NCBI GenBank assembly: GCA_039619475.1
Contig: CM077116.1
Location: 152,103,088-152,167,087 of the forward strand
Reading direction: 5' to 3'
Length of the DNA stretch: 64,000 nucleotides
Source of the DNA: Icerya purchasi
Taxonomy: Eukaryota; Arthropoda; Insecta; Hemiptera; Monophlebidae
A model generated the notes under the pieces. The model ran no database searches and was not told where the DNA came from. It worked only from the letters and a program-made list of their open reading frames with translations. Positions 23,945-36,701 of the stretch are shown here, piece by piece. The stretch's first letter is position 1, and each line of letters begins with the position of its first letter. Both the position numbers and the translations under genes were made by a program.

Positions 23945-24680
23945 ATGAATACTAATGTTAAATCGATAGAACTAATCAGGACGAGCTTCGTTTTGATAGT
24001 AGCCGAAAAAGTTGACATCATGCTTGTACAAAAAGTTTCTACCGCCGATAGCCAGTGCCTATTAAGAATTCCAGGACTTGCGTTATCTGAAATAAACCTT
24101 ACAGAAAATCACCGCGTGTGTAAAAACCAGGATCAAATATGCTGGAAACCGAAGAATTCCAGTCCTAAACTCCTAAACTTCAACGTGAAGAAATTTAATA
24201 CATATTCAAGGTGTCTATAAATCACCTTGTTACGAATATCTGTTTCTAGTACAATTTCCCCCTTAGTAGTTGTAGACGATTTTAACATACATTGCGACGA
24301 TATATGGAAAAAAAACCAATCCGCTGCAGAAGCCTCAGCCAACTGGTCGGATAGCACTAATATATGTTTCGGATCCATAATGTTGTGACGTTAGTGGCAC
24401 GACAAATCAACATATTTTGTTTGGGCGGTGGTCTTTGCGAAATTTTCATCTTTAATTTTTGTGCTTTCGACTTGATGCAGAAAATTATAACAAATCCAAT
24501 TACGGATGGACGGAAATTCCGTCTTCTTTCTCTCCGGAAAACGCATTTCGAAATAGGTTTTATGCAATTTTTAACTATGCACAGTATGTCGCTCATAAAT
24601 GCTATAAAAAACTGCTCCATTTATGGTGCGTCGTAGTTGCCAGCACAATATCGTCAGCAGACCTGGAAATTTCCTTTTAA
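23945..24680 (+). pseudogene. LINE endonuclease relic
   Basis: Plus-strand fragments of an APE-type endonuclease from a Jockey/CR1-type LINE. IAEKVDIMLVQKVSTADSQC matches the part of such enzymes where DIMLVSETH is usual, and 24264-24330 reads VVVDDFNIHCDDIW, matching the catalytic GDFNAKH...W region. The usual Gly is replaced and frames shift. From 24459 a weaker stretch (NYGWTEIPSSF ... ENAFRNRFYAIF) may be the linker to the RT. No RT motifs follow. The fragment ends about 250 bases before the aaNAT-like exon. Confidence 0.55.
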
Positions 24681-24935
24681 TTGCCTGAACGAAAAAGCCC
24701 TTGACTTAGGCAAAATGAGAATGAGACGAAGGGGAATTAGGTGAAATGAAATAACCCGGCATGGAGGGGGAAGCAAAACTCATCGACGGTAACTAGTTAA
24801 TAGCGTCCACGAATCAGTCTATAGGACGGTATCCATATACATTTCCAATACTTAAATCGAAATGAGAATTAAAAATGTACAAAACGATAATTCATTCAAA
24901 TCGCTCAATTGCTGTCGTATTTCTTAAACACGCAG

Positions 24936-25189
24936 GATCATGACCGAGACGGAAAACGTTTGTTCGTCATCGCAAGAAGGTAGACAGCAGAACGGAGAAA
25001 ATTACCAGCATCAAGATGACCTGCCCTACAGTATAATAGCGCTAACGGAGGATAGGAAAGAGGAAACGGCCGACTTCTTGAGCCGAACCTTTTTCAAAGA
25101 TGAACCGTTAAATATTGCCGTCAGCTTGAAGCCGGATAATGAATCGTTCCTCATATTACTCTCGGAATGTGTTAGCGTTATTCCAGAAG
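24936..25189 (+). CDS. First coding exon of an arylalkylamine N-acetyltransferase-like gene
   Basis: Insect aaNATs (GNAT fold) acetylate dopamine, serotonin and related amines in the cytosol, in cuticle sclerotisation, amine turnover and melatonin-type pathways. The exon starts after a consensus acceptor (TTTCTTAAACACGCAG|GATC), giving four 5' UTR bases and an ATG at 24940. It ends at CCAGAAG|GTAACT (donor at 25190), a phase-1 junction after 83 codons. Residues 1-28 are a polar, disordered-looking leader. Residues 29-58 hold the family signature: YSIIALTEDRKEE, then FFKDEPLN at 51-58, the aaNAT N-terminal motif. Residues 76-84 (ECVSVIPEG) fit the usual helix end. The acetyl-CoA-binding and catalytic parts are missing and must lie in later exons; I recognised none up to 64000. 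It could also be an isolated duplicated exon. Confidence 0.72.
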
Positions 25190-25680
25190 GTAACTCCTCT
25201 AATTATATATTACGTTCACTAAACACGCTAATAAAATCGTCGAATTAGGAAATCCTGATAAATGTTATTGTATGGATTTCCGTTTGGTTCTTTTGATCTC
25301 CGAAATGGACTGGAATAGCAGCACTGACCACCGGTCGTTTTGGCGAACTCCCGTTTAAAATAATTGTACCAATTTCTACCGTTACCGCGAAATACACTTA
25401 AAGAATTACCTGTGCTTTATGAAAATGTGTCATTTATCCAAAAAAAAAAAAAGAAAAAAGAATGCGTTAAATTTTGTGGATTGTTTTGAATTGAGATAGC
25501 TTTGGTATTTTGGTATTATGATGTTTTCTGTGTACTGTTTCGGCCCGGCAATACGTATACACCGTATATGGAGTAATTCTAGGGCTCTGGCGTCTCTCGA
25601 ATTAGTGTGATAATAAAGAAACTAACCCATTATATATCTATGAGAGTGCGATCGTATCTAATCAAAAATTTGTTTGCCTA
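25190..25680 (+). other. Presumed intron start, no feature
   Basis: Follows the donor at 25190. The open frame runs only 19 codons past the donor before a stop. The sequence then becomes A-rich and non-coding. Confidence 0.4.
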
Positions 25681-26153
25681 GCGCTCGGAAAAACACTTTT
25701 TTTTTATCCGAAACTAACCTGTACCTCCTTTACCCTTTCCCGCGAGAATTTTTAAAATCCCGAATGTAAGTATTGCAATTAACCAAAAAATTGATGCCTA
25801 GGGTGCCCAAAATTCACATCAGTTCAAAACTTTCGAAAATGTACCTTCTGCTAATTCAGCGCTTTTCTGAGTCCTCAACGTTGATCTCGTGTCACTGCCA
25901 TTAACTCCGTTACAGGCACCCGTTATGTTCATAATTTTCTTTTTTTTTTCATTATTTTCCGACTCCGACCGAACGACAGCTTCTATACTAATGAGGAAAC
26001 TCTCCTCGCTCTGTTCTTATCTGGGCATTAGTTTTCAAAATTTCGACGTGTTTAAATATTATAGAAGTAGCCGATGACTATTTTACCATTTCTAAAAATA
26101 ACCTTCCCTTTACCTCTTATCCGTCCTTTTTTACTTGTCATACATAATACCTT

Positions 26154-26188
<35 letters not shown>

Positions 26189-26930
26189 TTCACTTCTATC
26201 TTTTTTATGCATGGAACGTTGATATTAAAACACATCCTTGCTCCTAACACTAGGCTATCAGGCAATTCGTTTCTGAATTCCCCGTGTAAGCATTAAAAAT
26301 AAATCCAAAAATACTATCGAGATACAAAAAAATTTTTCCCATACTTTACAAGCATCTTTTCACCTATAACATTTTTTTATTTTCATTTTTTTCTGCCGTA
26401 TTCGTTGAATGTTCTAACCTGCGATAAATGCATTACTGTCCACATGTATGACGATTCCAAAATCCTTACAATTGTACTATGAAATACATTTTTTTAAATT
26501 ATTTTTTCATTATCAAGCAATATTATTTAAATTTTTTTGTTTAATATTTTTTTATTTTTCAATAAAGGCTCAACCGCACTAAGAACCCATTTCCACACTA
26601 TTTGGGGGGTGATCCTGTGATTTTATTTATGTTTTACAAATCTTTTATCCTTTCGATCCATGATTACACTATTGTATTATTTATGATAATTTTTTGAGAC
26701 CCCTTCTATTCAAGCTCAACCGTGTCCAAAAAGAAAACATTTATTTTTCCGCCTCCGCATTGGATCACAAAAATCTATTCTGGTCACTGCTCTTCATGCG
26801 GAATCGTACATTCCTCTTTTCATTTAAAGGTCTTGTCCGGGCTACCTTTTCTTATTTTTTTATCTACGTCCTCGTCTACTCATATTCCTCCTTACTCCTG
26901 TATCTATCAAAATTGGCGTTATACCGCTAA
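25681..26930 (+). repeat. Pyrimidine-rich satellite-like block
   Basis: Composition and several motifs match the 11201-15870 array in the same orientation: CGAATGTAAGTATTGCAATT near 25761, AAATATTATAGAAGTAGCC near 26053, and AAAAATAAATCCAAAAATAC near 26294. A clean (ATTT)n microsatellite lies at 26152-26190. Units are too diverged to give a firm period. Confidence 0.45.
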
Positions 26931-27690
26931 TAAAATTCCATAGATACGGTTGAGAACTGAATCGCAGGTTCTGGAATTGCATTTCGGATACGTATCCATC
27001 GAACTCATATGGATTCAGTGTTTATAATCTCAGTACACTTAACACTGACACTAGTTTGCACCGGCGGTCGATGCAACATACCTTTACCGGTGTTGTACCG
27101 GATTACATTATATCTCACTTGTGTAAACAAGCTCAGGGAACTGTGTGTAATTGCGTTATAGTAAATTACTTATTGAAGTTTCCTTTGTTATTAGTCAGCG
27201 TGCTTAGTAGTTTTTTTTGTGTTAAATCGATTAATTACAATTTTTTGATCGCTATTGCTTCAGAAGAAAGTATGTTTTTTTTTTAAATATCCGATAGAGG
27301 AACTTAAGTCAGCCTAGTCTCCTGTGTTGAACATAAATGAAAGAAAAATAAAATGCAACTATAGTAGTTATAATATATGTATTTTAAAATCAAAAAACTT
27401 AGTCTTTCGTGATCTTCTTAAAATCGATTAAACCAAGTCGACTATCTATATTATAATACAAAGTATGTAATAAGTGCAAAACGTAATACGAGTACAAAAG
27501 AGATATAGAGGACAAATTGGCAAAAATACCTCGTTCCTTTTTACCCACCGAAAAAAAAAAATCCGAAAAGAGGAAAATGCTCCGTTCAAGATTAATATTT
27601 TAGCTCTTGTAGCAGAATCGTGTGAACCTTCACTTTGTCATCGCTGCTGGATTGGAATTGCAGATACATTTCCGGAACTGTAGCCGAAAT
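26931..27690. other. No recognised feature
   Basis: A+T-rich DNA with chance open frames only. Confidence 0.4.
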
Positions 27691-28370
27691 TACATCATCA
27701 ACTCCGCCGCCGGATGATATATGTCCTCCTAGGCCTACTCATCGCCAATTGGTTTAGCCTTTTTTGTCCCTCTCTAAGCCACTCTGAGTTCTTCAAACTA
27801 CCTCCCTTCTGTTCAGCTTTCTACATCAAGTCTACTGATGTTTTAAGGATCATTCTCTTTATTTCCTCGACTCTGATCTCTCGAGGTGTCCTCATTATAT
27901 CAGATTCACAAAATGTCCTACAGGCCATCTTATCTCCCTTCCCCGCGCGCCACACCACTAACTACATAATTCTTCTAATACGTTTTCTGATTCATAATCT
28001 TTTCATTCGTCACTCTGCCCAAACTTGATGTCTTTTAGATACCAGGGCCCGACGATTTCTTAGTATTTCTGAGTGTCCAGTAACATCGTTTTTCTCTCTG
28101 TGTCTTCTCATTCTAAATTAATGAGTAAACAGTATTCACATTTTTTAATCCCGATCCTTTCTACTAGTTTGTTCAACCGAATCTTTGGCCTCATCCTTGG
28201 TTTCTCAACGTTCCTTTTCTGCAACGTGCACCTATCATCTGTCGTCTGCGCTTTGGACACAGTTTACTTCTCTTATCGCCTTTCCGTTTCTCATTTTTAT
28301 ATTTTCCTTTTTGCCCTTTCCACCTGGTATTTCCCTTTTTTATGTGATGCTGATCATACCGTTTTGAGCC
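27691..28370 (+). pseudogene. I-group LINE relic, RNase H and C-terminus
   Basis: Plus-strand text of a LINE-encoded RNase H: SSTLISRGVLIISDSQNVLQ (the catalytic Asp of SDS kept), followed by a stretch like HTTNYIILLIRFLIHNL. Further on, in another frame, comes PWFLNVPFLQRAPIICRLRF then GHSLLLLSPFRF, the C-terminal motif block these LINEs carry before their last zinc knuckle. Multiple stops and frame changes show that it is long dead. The relic at 32380-33353 contains a matching block (SDSKGVLLAI and NHSLLPASLFRF), so both likely come from one family. It abuts an unrelated minus-strand LINE near 28370. Confidence 0.65.
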
Positions 28371-28990
28371 TGTTTTCAGCGCGCATTTGATTTAATCGCA
28401 CCCAGGCCTTCCGTGCTAGATCAAAACCATTTACCTCAGCGTCCGGCTGGGTTATCAATTTCCGGCTATATGGGTTTGAATTGCTACACTGTTCGCGGCA
28501 ACTTCGAAAAACCTTCATATCTGCTCGTTATTAATTCTTCGCCAGAGATGTATGCCGATTCCCACGACTTTAATTTACGCATTTGTCGCATGCGCTTATT
28601 TATAAGGAGTTCCGGTATAGCTTTGCACTTGCTTATATGTTTGGGAGGCATGATATTTCTGAGGACTGGTAACCAAGAAATTTACGCTGATTTGACCATC
28701 CCTGTAATTAGCCGCATAGTTGTATTGCGTGCCCATCTTCGCAATATGGCAGCTGTTTAGCCATACTGGGGCTTTATGTTCTGCTGCGGAATATACCAGC
28801 ACCAAAACAGCTGTCTTTGATGTTCCGAGGGAAGCACTCTATGTAGTGCTAGTTAGTTTTTGAATAATATTATCCTTTGATTTTTAGCATAACTATTCTC
28901 TAAATGTTTTCGGCGCGTTAATTGTCTATCCAGTGTTATAACAAGGTATTTGGGCATTGGTTCAAAAGTTAGTACCATTCCTGTACATCG
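28371..28990 (-). pseudogene. LINE reverse transcriptase C-terminal relic
   Basis: On the minus strand from about 28990: FEPMPKYLVITLDRQLTRRK (the 'PKYLGVTLD' strand after the RT active site), then SAAEHKAPVWLNSCHIAK, MRLITGMVKS, ISWLPVLRNIMPP and finally AWVRLNQMR near 28390. The order matches the thumb and C-terminal region of a LINE family with the 'AEYxAPVWLxS...WLPVLSxIxPP' signature. Frames are broken repeatedly. No tail is visible, so its 3' part has been lost or displaced. Confidence 0.65.
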
Positions 28991-29359
28991 GATTTCAAGT
29001 TTTACGCTAGAAAACTAGGGGACGTGAGGTAAAAGCAGAAAATATTCCATTTAGAATTTCATTTTTAAATATTCTTTTTTTAAAGATTATACGTCATTGC
29101 AAATAATTGAATAGTTTCTTCAACAAGTTGCAATGTTTACTCATTAATTTCTTCATCTTATCATTCACGTCGTTAAATTTTTTTACATTTCTCCGCGCAA
29201 TTCATTTTTCATTAAATCATTCCCCTTTACTTCTTCGTCCGGATTTCGTATCCTAAGAATTTGTGTTTTGAATCGCCAATGTCATTTTTCCATCTAACTC
29301 GTTCATTATATATGCAGAAGTACTTTGATGCATCTGCCTCGCAAATATACTACAAGCTA
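28991..29359. other. No recognised feature
   Basis: Unassigned A+T-rich DNA between LINE relic and inverted satellite block. Confidence 0.4.
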
Positions 29360-30060
29360 TCGTTTCGGAAACGTACGATTGGAGGAGGAAGAGGGCGACG
29401 TATTCATTTTGGTAACATGATTCGAATAATAGCATCGGAATATGATTGGAATAGCAAAACAGGGGGATGGGTTTCAATATTTGTTGAAGCTGACAGTGTG
29501 TTTCCATAGGATCTTGTAATATAGCGATGATATAGAAAAAATTATGTAGAGTCGGTAAGAATGGTGTATGTACGATGGAGATTAATACCGAGATGGTACA
29601 TACATAGATGTTGACTAATTTTGAAACATGCTGTAAGATTTTTTCAGAAACGTACGATGGTGTAGACAGAAAGGGGGCGCGATATATTAATTTTGGTAGC
29701 ATAACTGTATATTTAGATTAATTTCGTGTTATAGCAGTGAATTTTGGTATAGCAGGAGGAGAAGGGGATGAGGACTCAGTGCTGTGGTAGGATTTTTCAA
29801 TAGACGATGATACGGAAAAAATTTTATGAAAGATCGATAAAAAGTGATACGAGGGATTCAGTAGCGGTATAATAGTAAATTTGGTTTAATTTTGAATATT
29901 GCTTACTTTTCACACTGGATAAGTGCACATTTGCATAATTCTACAGTGGAGATGGAGTTGGAAAAACATTATGTGCGATAGGTGAAGAATTAATGTTGTG
30001 ATGGTATACTTAAATTAATTTTCAATACTTATCGCCGGAATTTTTTGGTAAAAATGTAAA
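29360..30060 (-). repeat. Satellite block in reverse orientation, purine-rich
   Basis: Reverse complements of the satellite core appear at 29707-29734 and 30004-30032, with weaker ones near 29600 and 29870. A larger duplication is also visible: GAAACGTACGAT at 29368 recurs at 29648, and GATGATAYRGAAAAAATT at about 29527 recurs near 29804, both spaced about 280 bp. The 149-codon open frame across 29253-29702 on the minus strand is a by-product of this composition. Confidence 0.5.
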
Positions 30061-32050
30061 TAAAAGAAAAAAAAAAAAAAGGAAAAAAATCGGTTAGTTT
30101 CGAGCCGCGGATAGAAAAATTTCGGTTAGATCCGATCGTTTCTCGTGATCGTTAACTTCCTTATTGTCATACTAATTATTCGACAGTACCACCGCTGGTT
30201 TGCAAACTACTTATATATTCCATCTCGTTTTTCCGTGACTTTTTTTCTCTATTGCGCCGATTAACGTTCTTTAGAATTTTTTGTGCTTAGGACGATGGAG
30301 GCCATCGAGATCGTTTTTGTTTTGTAAGAGTCGTGTTACGATGTGAATTTTAAATTGGTAATTTTCTTTGTTAGTACTGTTTCATAGTTAAAAATATCGA
30401 TGCGGTCGTGGTTTCGTTTCCATTAGGGGTCAGGCGCTTAAGCTTTTTTCGTTTTTTTTTTTTCGTTTTGTTTATTTTATTAAATTAGTATAATCTAGTC
30501 GTGTTTGTTTTAGTGTAGTGAATTATGTGCCCCGTGTGCTATGTATTTATACGCGTGTGACGAAAAAAAATTAATATCAAAGTCCACTTTATTTCTATTT
30601 TATTTATTTATTTATTTGTTTATTGTCGTTATTTAGTGCATCGTGTATTGAACGTTATAAGTAGCATGTTCGATTTGATTTTGATTCCGCAGAGAGATCA
30701 CATTTTTTCTAATTATATGCGGGCAGTATAATTTATCGAAGTAAATAAACTCACATTATGATACGCATGGCGAAAAGTTTGTTTCTAATGCTAACTGCAC
30801 CGTGAAAGTTTCTGCATTTTTAATTAGTCGAATCGTCGTATTTCGTAAATTACCGTTAAAAGATAACTCCGTAATTTTAAACGCGTTCGTGATTGAATAA
30901 CTTCGATAGTGCTCAGATGATGTCTAAAGTAACTGCTTCAACATGTCATGTTCTACAGGGTTCCATAAACTTAAATGGACGGGCTCAGGGCAGGTTATTT
31001 ATATAAATTATTGGTATAAATTTTCTAAATACATTTACCCCATCGTATTACGAATTGGGGACCAAAAAAAAAAAGTACATGTGTTCGGGAAATCGTATTG
31101 TATAATACGGTTGGAAATTAGACAGTGTTGTTCGCATTGCGTTGTTTTCCGCGAGAAATGTAGTCTTTTCCAACTAAAGTTTCGAACTAAATATGTAGAT
31201 ACTAGTGTGTGAATCATATGATGCATTTAATAATTAAATCGAATCGCGACGCACACCAAAATTATAGATAACATAATTAGCACATTCGCCGTGATTATGA
31301 ATTTAGTTATAGTCCGAAAAGCGGTTTTTATCGCGCATCGATTAATCAAAATTACCATTTTTTGGTACAACAATGAAAGTAATTACGAGTAGAAGTAGAT
31401 TCACGTAAGCATAAAAATAATAATAAAAAAAAAAAGATGATAATCGAAACCAACATCAAAATGTGTATGTATTGTTTAATTTTAATTACGGGTTTTATCC
31501 TTTATCGAGCGCTAATAATATAAGTTTATTACCAAAGTGAACTTACGAATTAAATTACGACTTTTTAAAATTAATTACGGATTATTATTTTAAAAAATTT
31601 ATTTAATGCGTACATCGTGAAGAATTACACATTTGCCGATGATGGTATAGATATTTTTAACTGACTGAGACTTGGTTCTTCGGTGAAAATAGTGTCTGAA
31701 ATTGTACCATTTAAAAATAGATCAACATTACAACGAACTGCAACAGAACATCGTATTCGGGATAACTAATAAAAATGTTAGAAAATGTCCGTTAACATTG
31801 CTTTCAATTTTGTCGTAAATGTAATTTTATTAAAACGACGACTTGCGCATTAAAGTAACCGTAAACTTAAATAGAATACTAACCGATGAAGTTATATGCA
31901 GGGTGTACGATGCAAAATTGTGATGTTTGTTATAAACATAGTTACACTTTTGAATGGAACTTGCTAGGAATATTGAAGTCCGGCATCTAAGAAAACACGA
32001 TCTTTTCAGGATCCATCCATCCATGTATTTCAGAGTCTTGCTCTTTTCGT
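30061..32050. other. Long stretch without a recognised gene
   Basis: A-run at 30064-30080, (ATTT)n-like sequence near 30600, otherwise A+T-rich DNA. The short open frames (e.g. 30943-31212) show no family signature. Confidence 0.45.
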
Positions 32051-33353
32051 TGTAGCTAGCCAATTATCGTCTTCCATTCCTTCCAGTTACTATGTTCTTA
32101 ATCCCTTTATACGTCATTCGCGTTCTTATTTTTACTTCATTTATCTGAGGCCCTTTTCTTCTTCCTTCCAATTTCCCCTTTGAAATCTTAAAAGTGGACC
32201 AGAAATTTATGACGCTACTACTAGAACAAGCTAATCTTTCAATGCGACACGAACCGTTTTACCTATAATTTCCCAGAACTTATTTACTCGCCCGGTTTAC
32301 TCTTGCTTCTTTCGCATGTTAAGTCTCTAACGAATTTAATTATGTTTTATCCTCGCGTTTTCCTTCTTGTACTTTAATTTCTACACAGATGGCTTAAAGT
32401 CAGCTTTGGGGGTTGGAGCGACATTTACTCTGCCGGCTTTCAGCTATTCTGAGGCTTTGAAAACTTCCCTTCTTCTCACCCGCATTCTTAGTCGAATCTA
32501 TCGCAATCCTACAAGCGATCCTTTTTATAGCTTCTACTAGAAATATATCCAAAGTTCTCTCTTATCTTCTGACTCAAAAGGCGTTTTACTAGCCATTGCT
32601 ACTCCCTTTCGTAAACCATCCGCGGATCCTATCGTGCTTCATATACGCTCCTTAATTTCGCACCTATTTCATTCCCACTCTATTCCTAGCCGTTGCGGAA
32701 TTTCGGGCAATAAGTTGGTCGACTCGTTAGCACATTCGGGTACTTCAAACGGTCGCTTTATTAGTTGTGTTCTCCAGCCCAAAGTCTTCTCTTTCTCTCT
32801 CTTTTCATGCCCATCGCGACTGTTGGTCTAGTCTCTATCCTTCTTTATTTTCTAATCCTGTTTCCTTTTATTCAGTCATACAGTCTATTCTTCCCCCTTT
32901 CCCTCGGTTCCAGAATTTCCCCAAAAACATGCGGCGGTCAACTATCTCATCTATATATAATTAGACTTCGGTTAAATCACAGCCTGCTTCCTGCTTCGCT
33001 CTTCCGTTTCTACATCACCCAGTCTCTACACGTTTGATCTTTCGCAAGCAAACTTCATGTGCGACGCGAATTACGTTTTGCTTGAATAATGTCCCTTCGT
33101 TTCTTCACAACGTGCGATATTGTATTCTAGTCGTTTGCGTCTTATCCTCTCTATGCCTTACAACGCTCACAGCATCTTTTCTTTTCCTTCTCCCTCACTT
33201 ATTCATTTGTTAGCCCTCATTCATAGGCTCCATTTCTAATATTTTCCTTCCTATATAATCACGAATAATTCTGTTATACCCCTTAGATCGGGTATACGTC
33301 TCCTTAGCGGACATGCCCAAAACAAAAACAAAAAAAAAAAAACAAAAAAAAAA
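32051..33353 (+). pseudogene. I-group LINE relic with RNase H and A-rich tail
   Basis: Plus-strand relic. The RNase H domain is readable from about 32382: FYTDGLKSALGVGATFTL (first catalytic Asp kept), SSDSKGVLLAIATPF (third acidic site), and SIPSRCGISGNKLVDSLAH (last Asp, normally PGHxGxxGNE.AD). After a frame change come the C-terminal blocks RRSTISSIYN and NHSLLPASLFRF. The tail at about 33318-33352 is A-rich with C interruptions, marking the 3' end. The upstream edge is uncertain, because RT text before 32380 is too worn to recognise. It is related to the relic at 27691-28370. Confidence 0.7.
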
Positions 33354-33870
33354 ACTGTCTAGCGACCTAGCTCCAACTGGTGCAAAAAAAGTGTCATATG
33401 ACCTAGCTCGACAATAGTCTCCCGCTCGTGACTGATCGATATGTAGCGAAATGAAAAAAACTTTCCATAGTACCGTAATGCGATGAAATGGAAGCTTTTT
33501 CGTGACGCATTACTCCACGTTGTCGATAGAATAAATGTTACACTTTTATCGTCGCAACACGTTTTAGACGACGATATGGCTGCATTTCAAAAAGTGATAC
33601 GATTGAAAGCTACTCACCAAGAAATTTCAGCAAAATGAGAGACTTTCTAAACGTTCCGCTAAGTGCAGAATAATGTTTACGGATCGGAACTAGTGGATTT
33701 GAGAAGTCAGTTTAAGGGTTAAACGTATTGTGATGCTTGAGCAAAGGACGGCTCGGACTCTCGATGGGAACTGTAATTGACATTTGTCATTAACAAGATG
33801 AATATATTTAACACATTTACAAGAAAGTTCCACCGTATTACTTTCCGTTTGGTTCGACAATTACCTACTC
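33354..33870. other. No recognised feature
   Basis: Contains GACCTAGCTC twice, at 33367 and about 33400, otherwise nothing assignable. Confidence 0.4.
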
Positions 33871-34225
33871 GAATATCATTATTATTCTTCTTCTTCTTCT
33901 TCGAGTCCCGACCGTTCTCGATCGTAGGTGACCTTATTAAAAAAATATTTCGTACGCAAGGTGGACTAATTGTTCGGTATTCATCCATGCCTTGATGTCG
34001 CACATCTATGAGCTTCATCCGAATTTCCTTTTGCCCGATATTTTTCCTAATAATATTATTTGGTAACAATGAGTATTTGGATCCACGTATAAAATGGCCA
34101 AAGTATATTTCCTCTTCCGGTCTTTTATGATGCCTATTAGTTCCATATCCTTATTTCCCATCATCTGCAGTACTTCCTGATTCGTCTTTTTTGCTGTCCA
34201 TGGGATTCTTAGGATCCTTCGATAA
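33871..34225 (-). pseudogene. RTE-clade LINE 3' end fragment
   Basis: On the minus strand from 34225 downward: RRILRIPWTAKKTNQEVLQM then NKDMELIGIIKDRKRKYTLA. This corresponds to the C-terminal domain after the RT in RTE elements (usual text 'ISWTDRVTNEEVL...IKRRKxxYLGHI'). It runs into a (GAA)n tract at 33886-33902, which serves as the tail. Only the last few hundred bases of the element are present. Confidence 0.7.
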
Positions 34226-36698
34226 CGGTGTATTTAATAAACAATAGCCTGTGCTCGAAAAGACACGCACTTATATGTTCGCAAGACGCGCAAGGTTTAA
34301 TTTTGGATGCTACAGTCTTTTAATTGAAAAAATGAATTTATTTTGCATCTGACGCATGACTCTAACCGGTGTGAGTGTAGAGTACATCGTTCAGTGAAGA
34401 ACGTTTACTGAGAATCGCAAACAGCTAGAGTGGTGTTGTAGCAGTCGAAGAGGTACAGCTACTAAATTTTTTCGCACACTGATAATATAGTGAAAGTCGG
34501 TTACGGAGACGAGAATAATGCTAGAGCCGGCGCAGTATTTGATAAAGCTATAATAACCTCTGTCCGGTATGACGACATTGGCTATAGAAATCGGTTATTA
34601 CGACTAAAATTTCGGTATAACGATCTGAACTTAATTTCGAATGATAAATTTAACAAAAAAAAAAAAAAAAAAAAAAAAAAAATTAAAACAAAAAAATAGA
34701 TCCCCCTATATTTTTTCATGAAAAAATAAAATGTATACAGAATAGAATAGAGATACACATATTATTATTTTTCGCTTCGTTTCCGTTGTTAATTGAATGC
34801 TTATTGCAACCGTAAGGAAACCGATGAAAATCTCTGCGACAGATCAATACACGAAATATTAGAAAAACGCTACACCCGTTACGTTATACAAAAATTACAA
34901 ATTTCCTCTCAACGATAAGGAAAATTAAACTTTCTCTTTTCCATACTTGTTTCAAATTGATATTTAGGTTTCTCATGATTGGGTACTTTCATGTATAGAG
35001 AAAAAATCTGGTGTTTTTTGCTTGAGAAATTTTGTTAACGAAATCAATGATTATAAATAAAGTTTAGTCGGTGAAGAAAGTTATTCAGTGTAAAATATTT
35101 TACGAAAGTTTCATTATAACGGAGAAACTCCTCACTATCAGTAAACTTTAGGCATTAAAAAATCAAAATACTTTGATATCCCCGATATAACGACGACGAA
35201 ATCTCAGTCACCCCGCCTTCAAAGTATCAAAGTTGTTTTAACAGATTTCCTCACTAAGTTTTAAAAATTATTTTCGAATTAACGCTCCCTCGACACTCAA
35301 TTATATACGTGGAATCTACGCCTGTTTTTACCGGTGATTTTAGTGCGTACATTTCGATGTTTTTCCCGTATTTTTTCCAATTCGCTACGAAAGGGTTCGG
35401 CAAAAGTTTTTAACGGCGCAACTTTTTAATTATTATCCACACTTTATGTCGTGAATTTTTCTTCCGCCAAATCGTATATTACATTCTTGATGATGGACTT
35501 TACGTCACCTTCTCTCGGTAACCCTAAAAGGAAACGTGCTGTGTCATACCGATTATAAAGTTCCATTAGCAATCGGTTAATTACCAGCGGCTCGATCCTG
35601 TTAATGAATCATGTATGTGAGAAAGTATCCCCGAATCGCGGATGAACAGTGAATGTTTCCTATCGTCGCCGCTGTAAAAATTGAATCGTTTGACATGCGT
35701 GTCGTATTAATTCGAATTCCGCGCAGTACTACGCGTAACACATAATCATTTTGTTTTATTCTTTTTCAAAATGGAATTTTTTGCACATTTTACAAAACGA
35801 GCGTGAACAACGAGTTGTATTTTCATCGCATCATCTCCGACACAACGCTGAGTAGAGTTTAAATGATCGCGAATAACTTTTTCTCTTTGTTAATTTTCTA
35901 AAAAAAAAAAAAAATAGTGAACGCGGTTTATGTATCTTTTGGAAAGTCAGGTATATATACCTTTTTGCATTTCATGTTTTCCTCCAATTTTCTCTACCAG
36001 CCGTAGATAGTAAAATTAGGCCTGCAGTCGAATTAGGTTTCGTTCAAATTCGAAATAATACGTGCTTGCTTTTGCCGGTCTTTAAAACGCAAGGTACTAT
36101 TTCGCCTCGAAAAAAGCGTTTCGTGTACATGTTCTATTTAATGTGTATTCGATCTTAAGATAAGTTTAGTGACGTTTACAATCATTATATTTTTCAACGA
36201 CGAACAACTTTATTAACTCTCTATATACATATTTACCCTAACGAGGACATTGGTTATTTTTCTTAAAAAATGAGCCTTAACCGAAATGGTGTTACCGGTG
36301 TTGGCGTCGAAGTGAGAAGTGTTATTTTTCAAAAAAAAAAAAAAATCGGTAATTCCCCGTAAAAAGTGATCGGTTTTGTGCATTTGGTTTAAAGTTAGAT
36401 GAGACATCGTTTCGATATTGTTGCTACGATATATTTGCACTAATTCTAAATAACTTAACGAAATATTTAGGTGTATATTAAACGTATTACGATGTTATTC
36501 CTGATATTCCAGTTTTTTATTTTCTTTTTCGTGCGGTTCCATAAATAACAAAAGAATACTAAGTTGCTTTTTTTGTTTTTTTTTTTTTTGTTTGTTTTTT
36601 TGTATTTTTTTTATTTTTTGGGGTTTTTTTTCTGGCCTAGCAAGAAACCAGTTAGCCATAATTAAGTTAATGTAAACAGAAAACTGAACGAGAATCGG
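34226..36698. other. Long stretch without a recognised gene
   Basis: A-rich tract at 34655-34681, T-rich low-complexity DNA at 36560-36630, no identifiable protein or repeat boundaries between. Confidence 0.45.
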
Positions 36699-36701
36699 TT
36701 A

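Noticed and set aside
29253..29702. 149-codon minus-strand open frame
   Set aside because: Lies in the repeated purine-rich satellite block; length is explained by composition.
34490..34699. 69-codon open frame ending in poly-Lys
   Set aside because: The end is a translated A-run; no other evidence of a gene.
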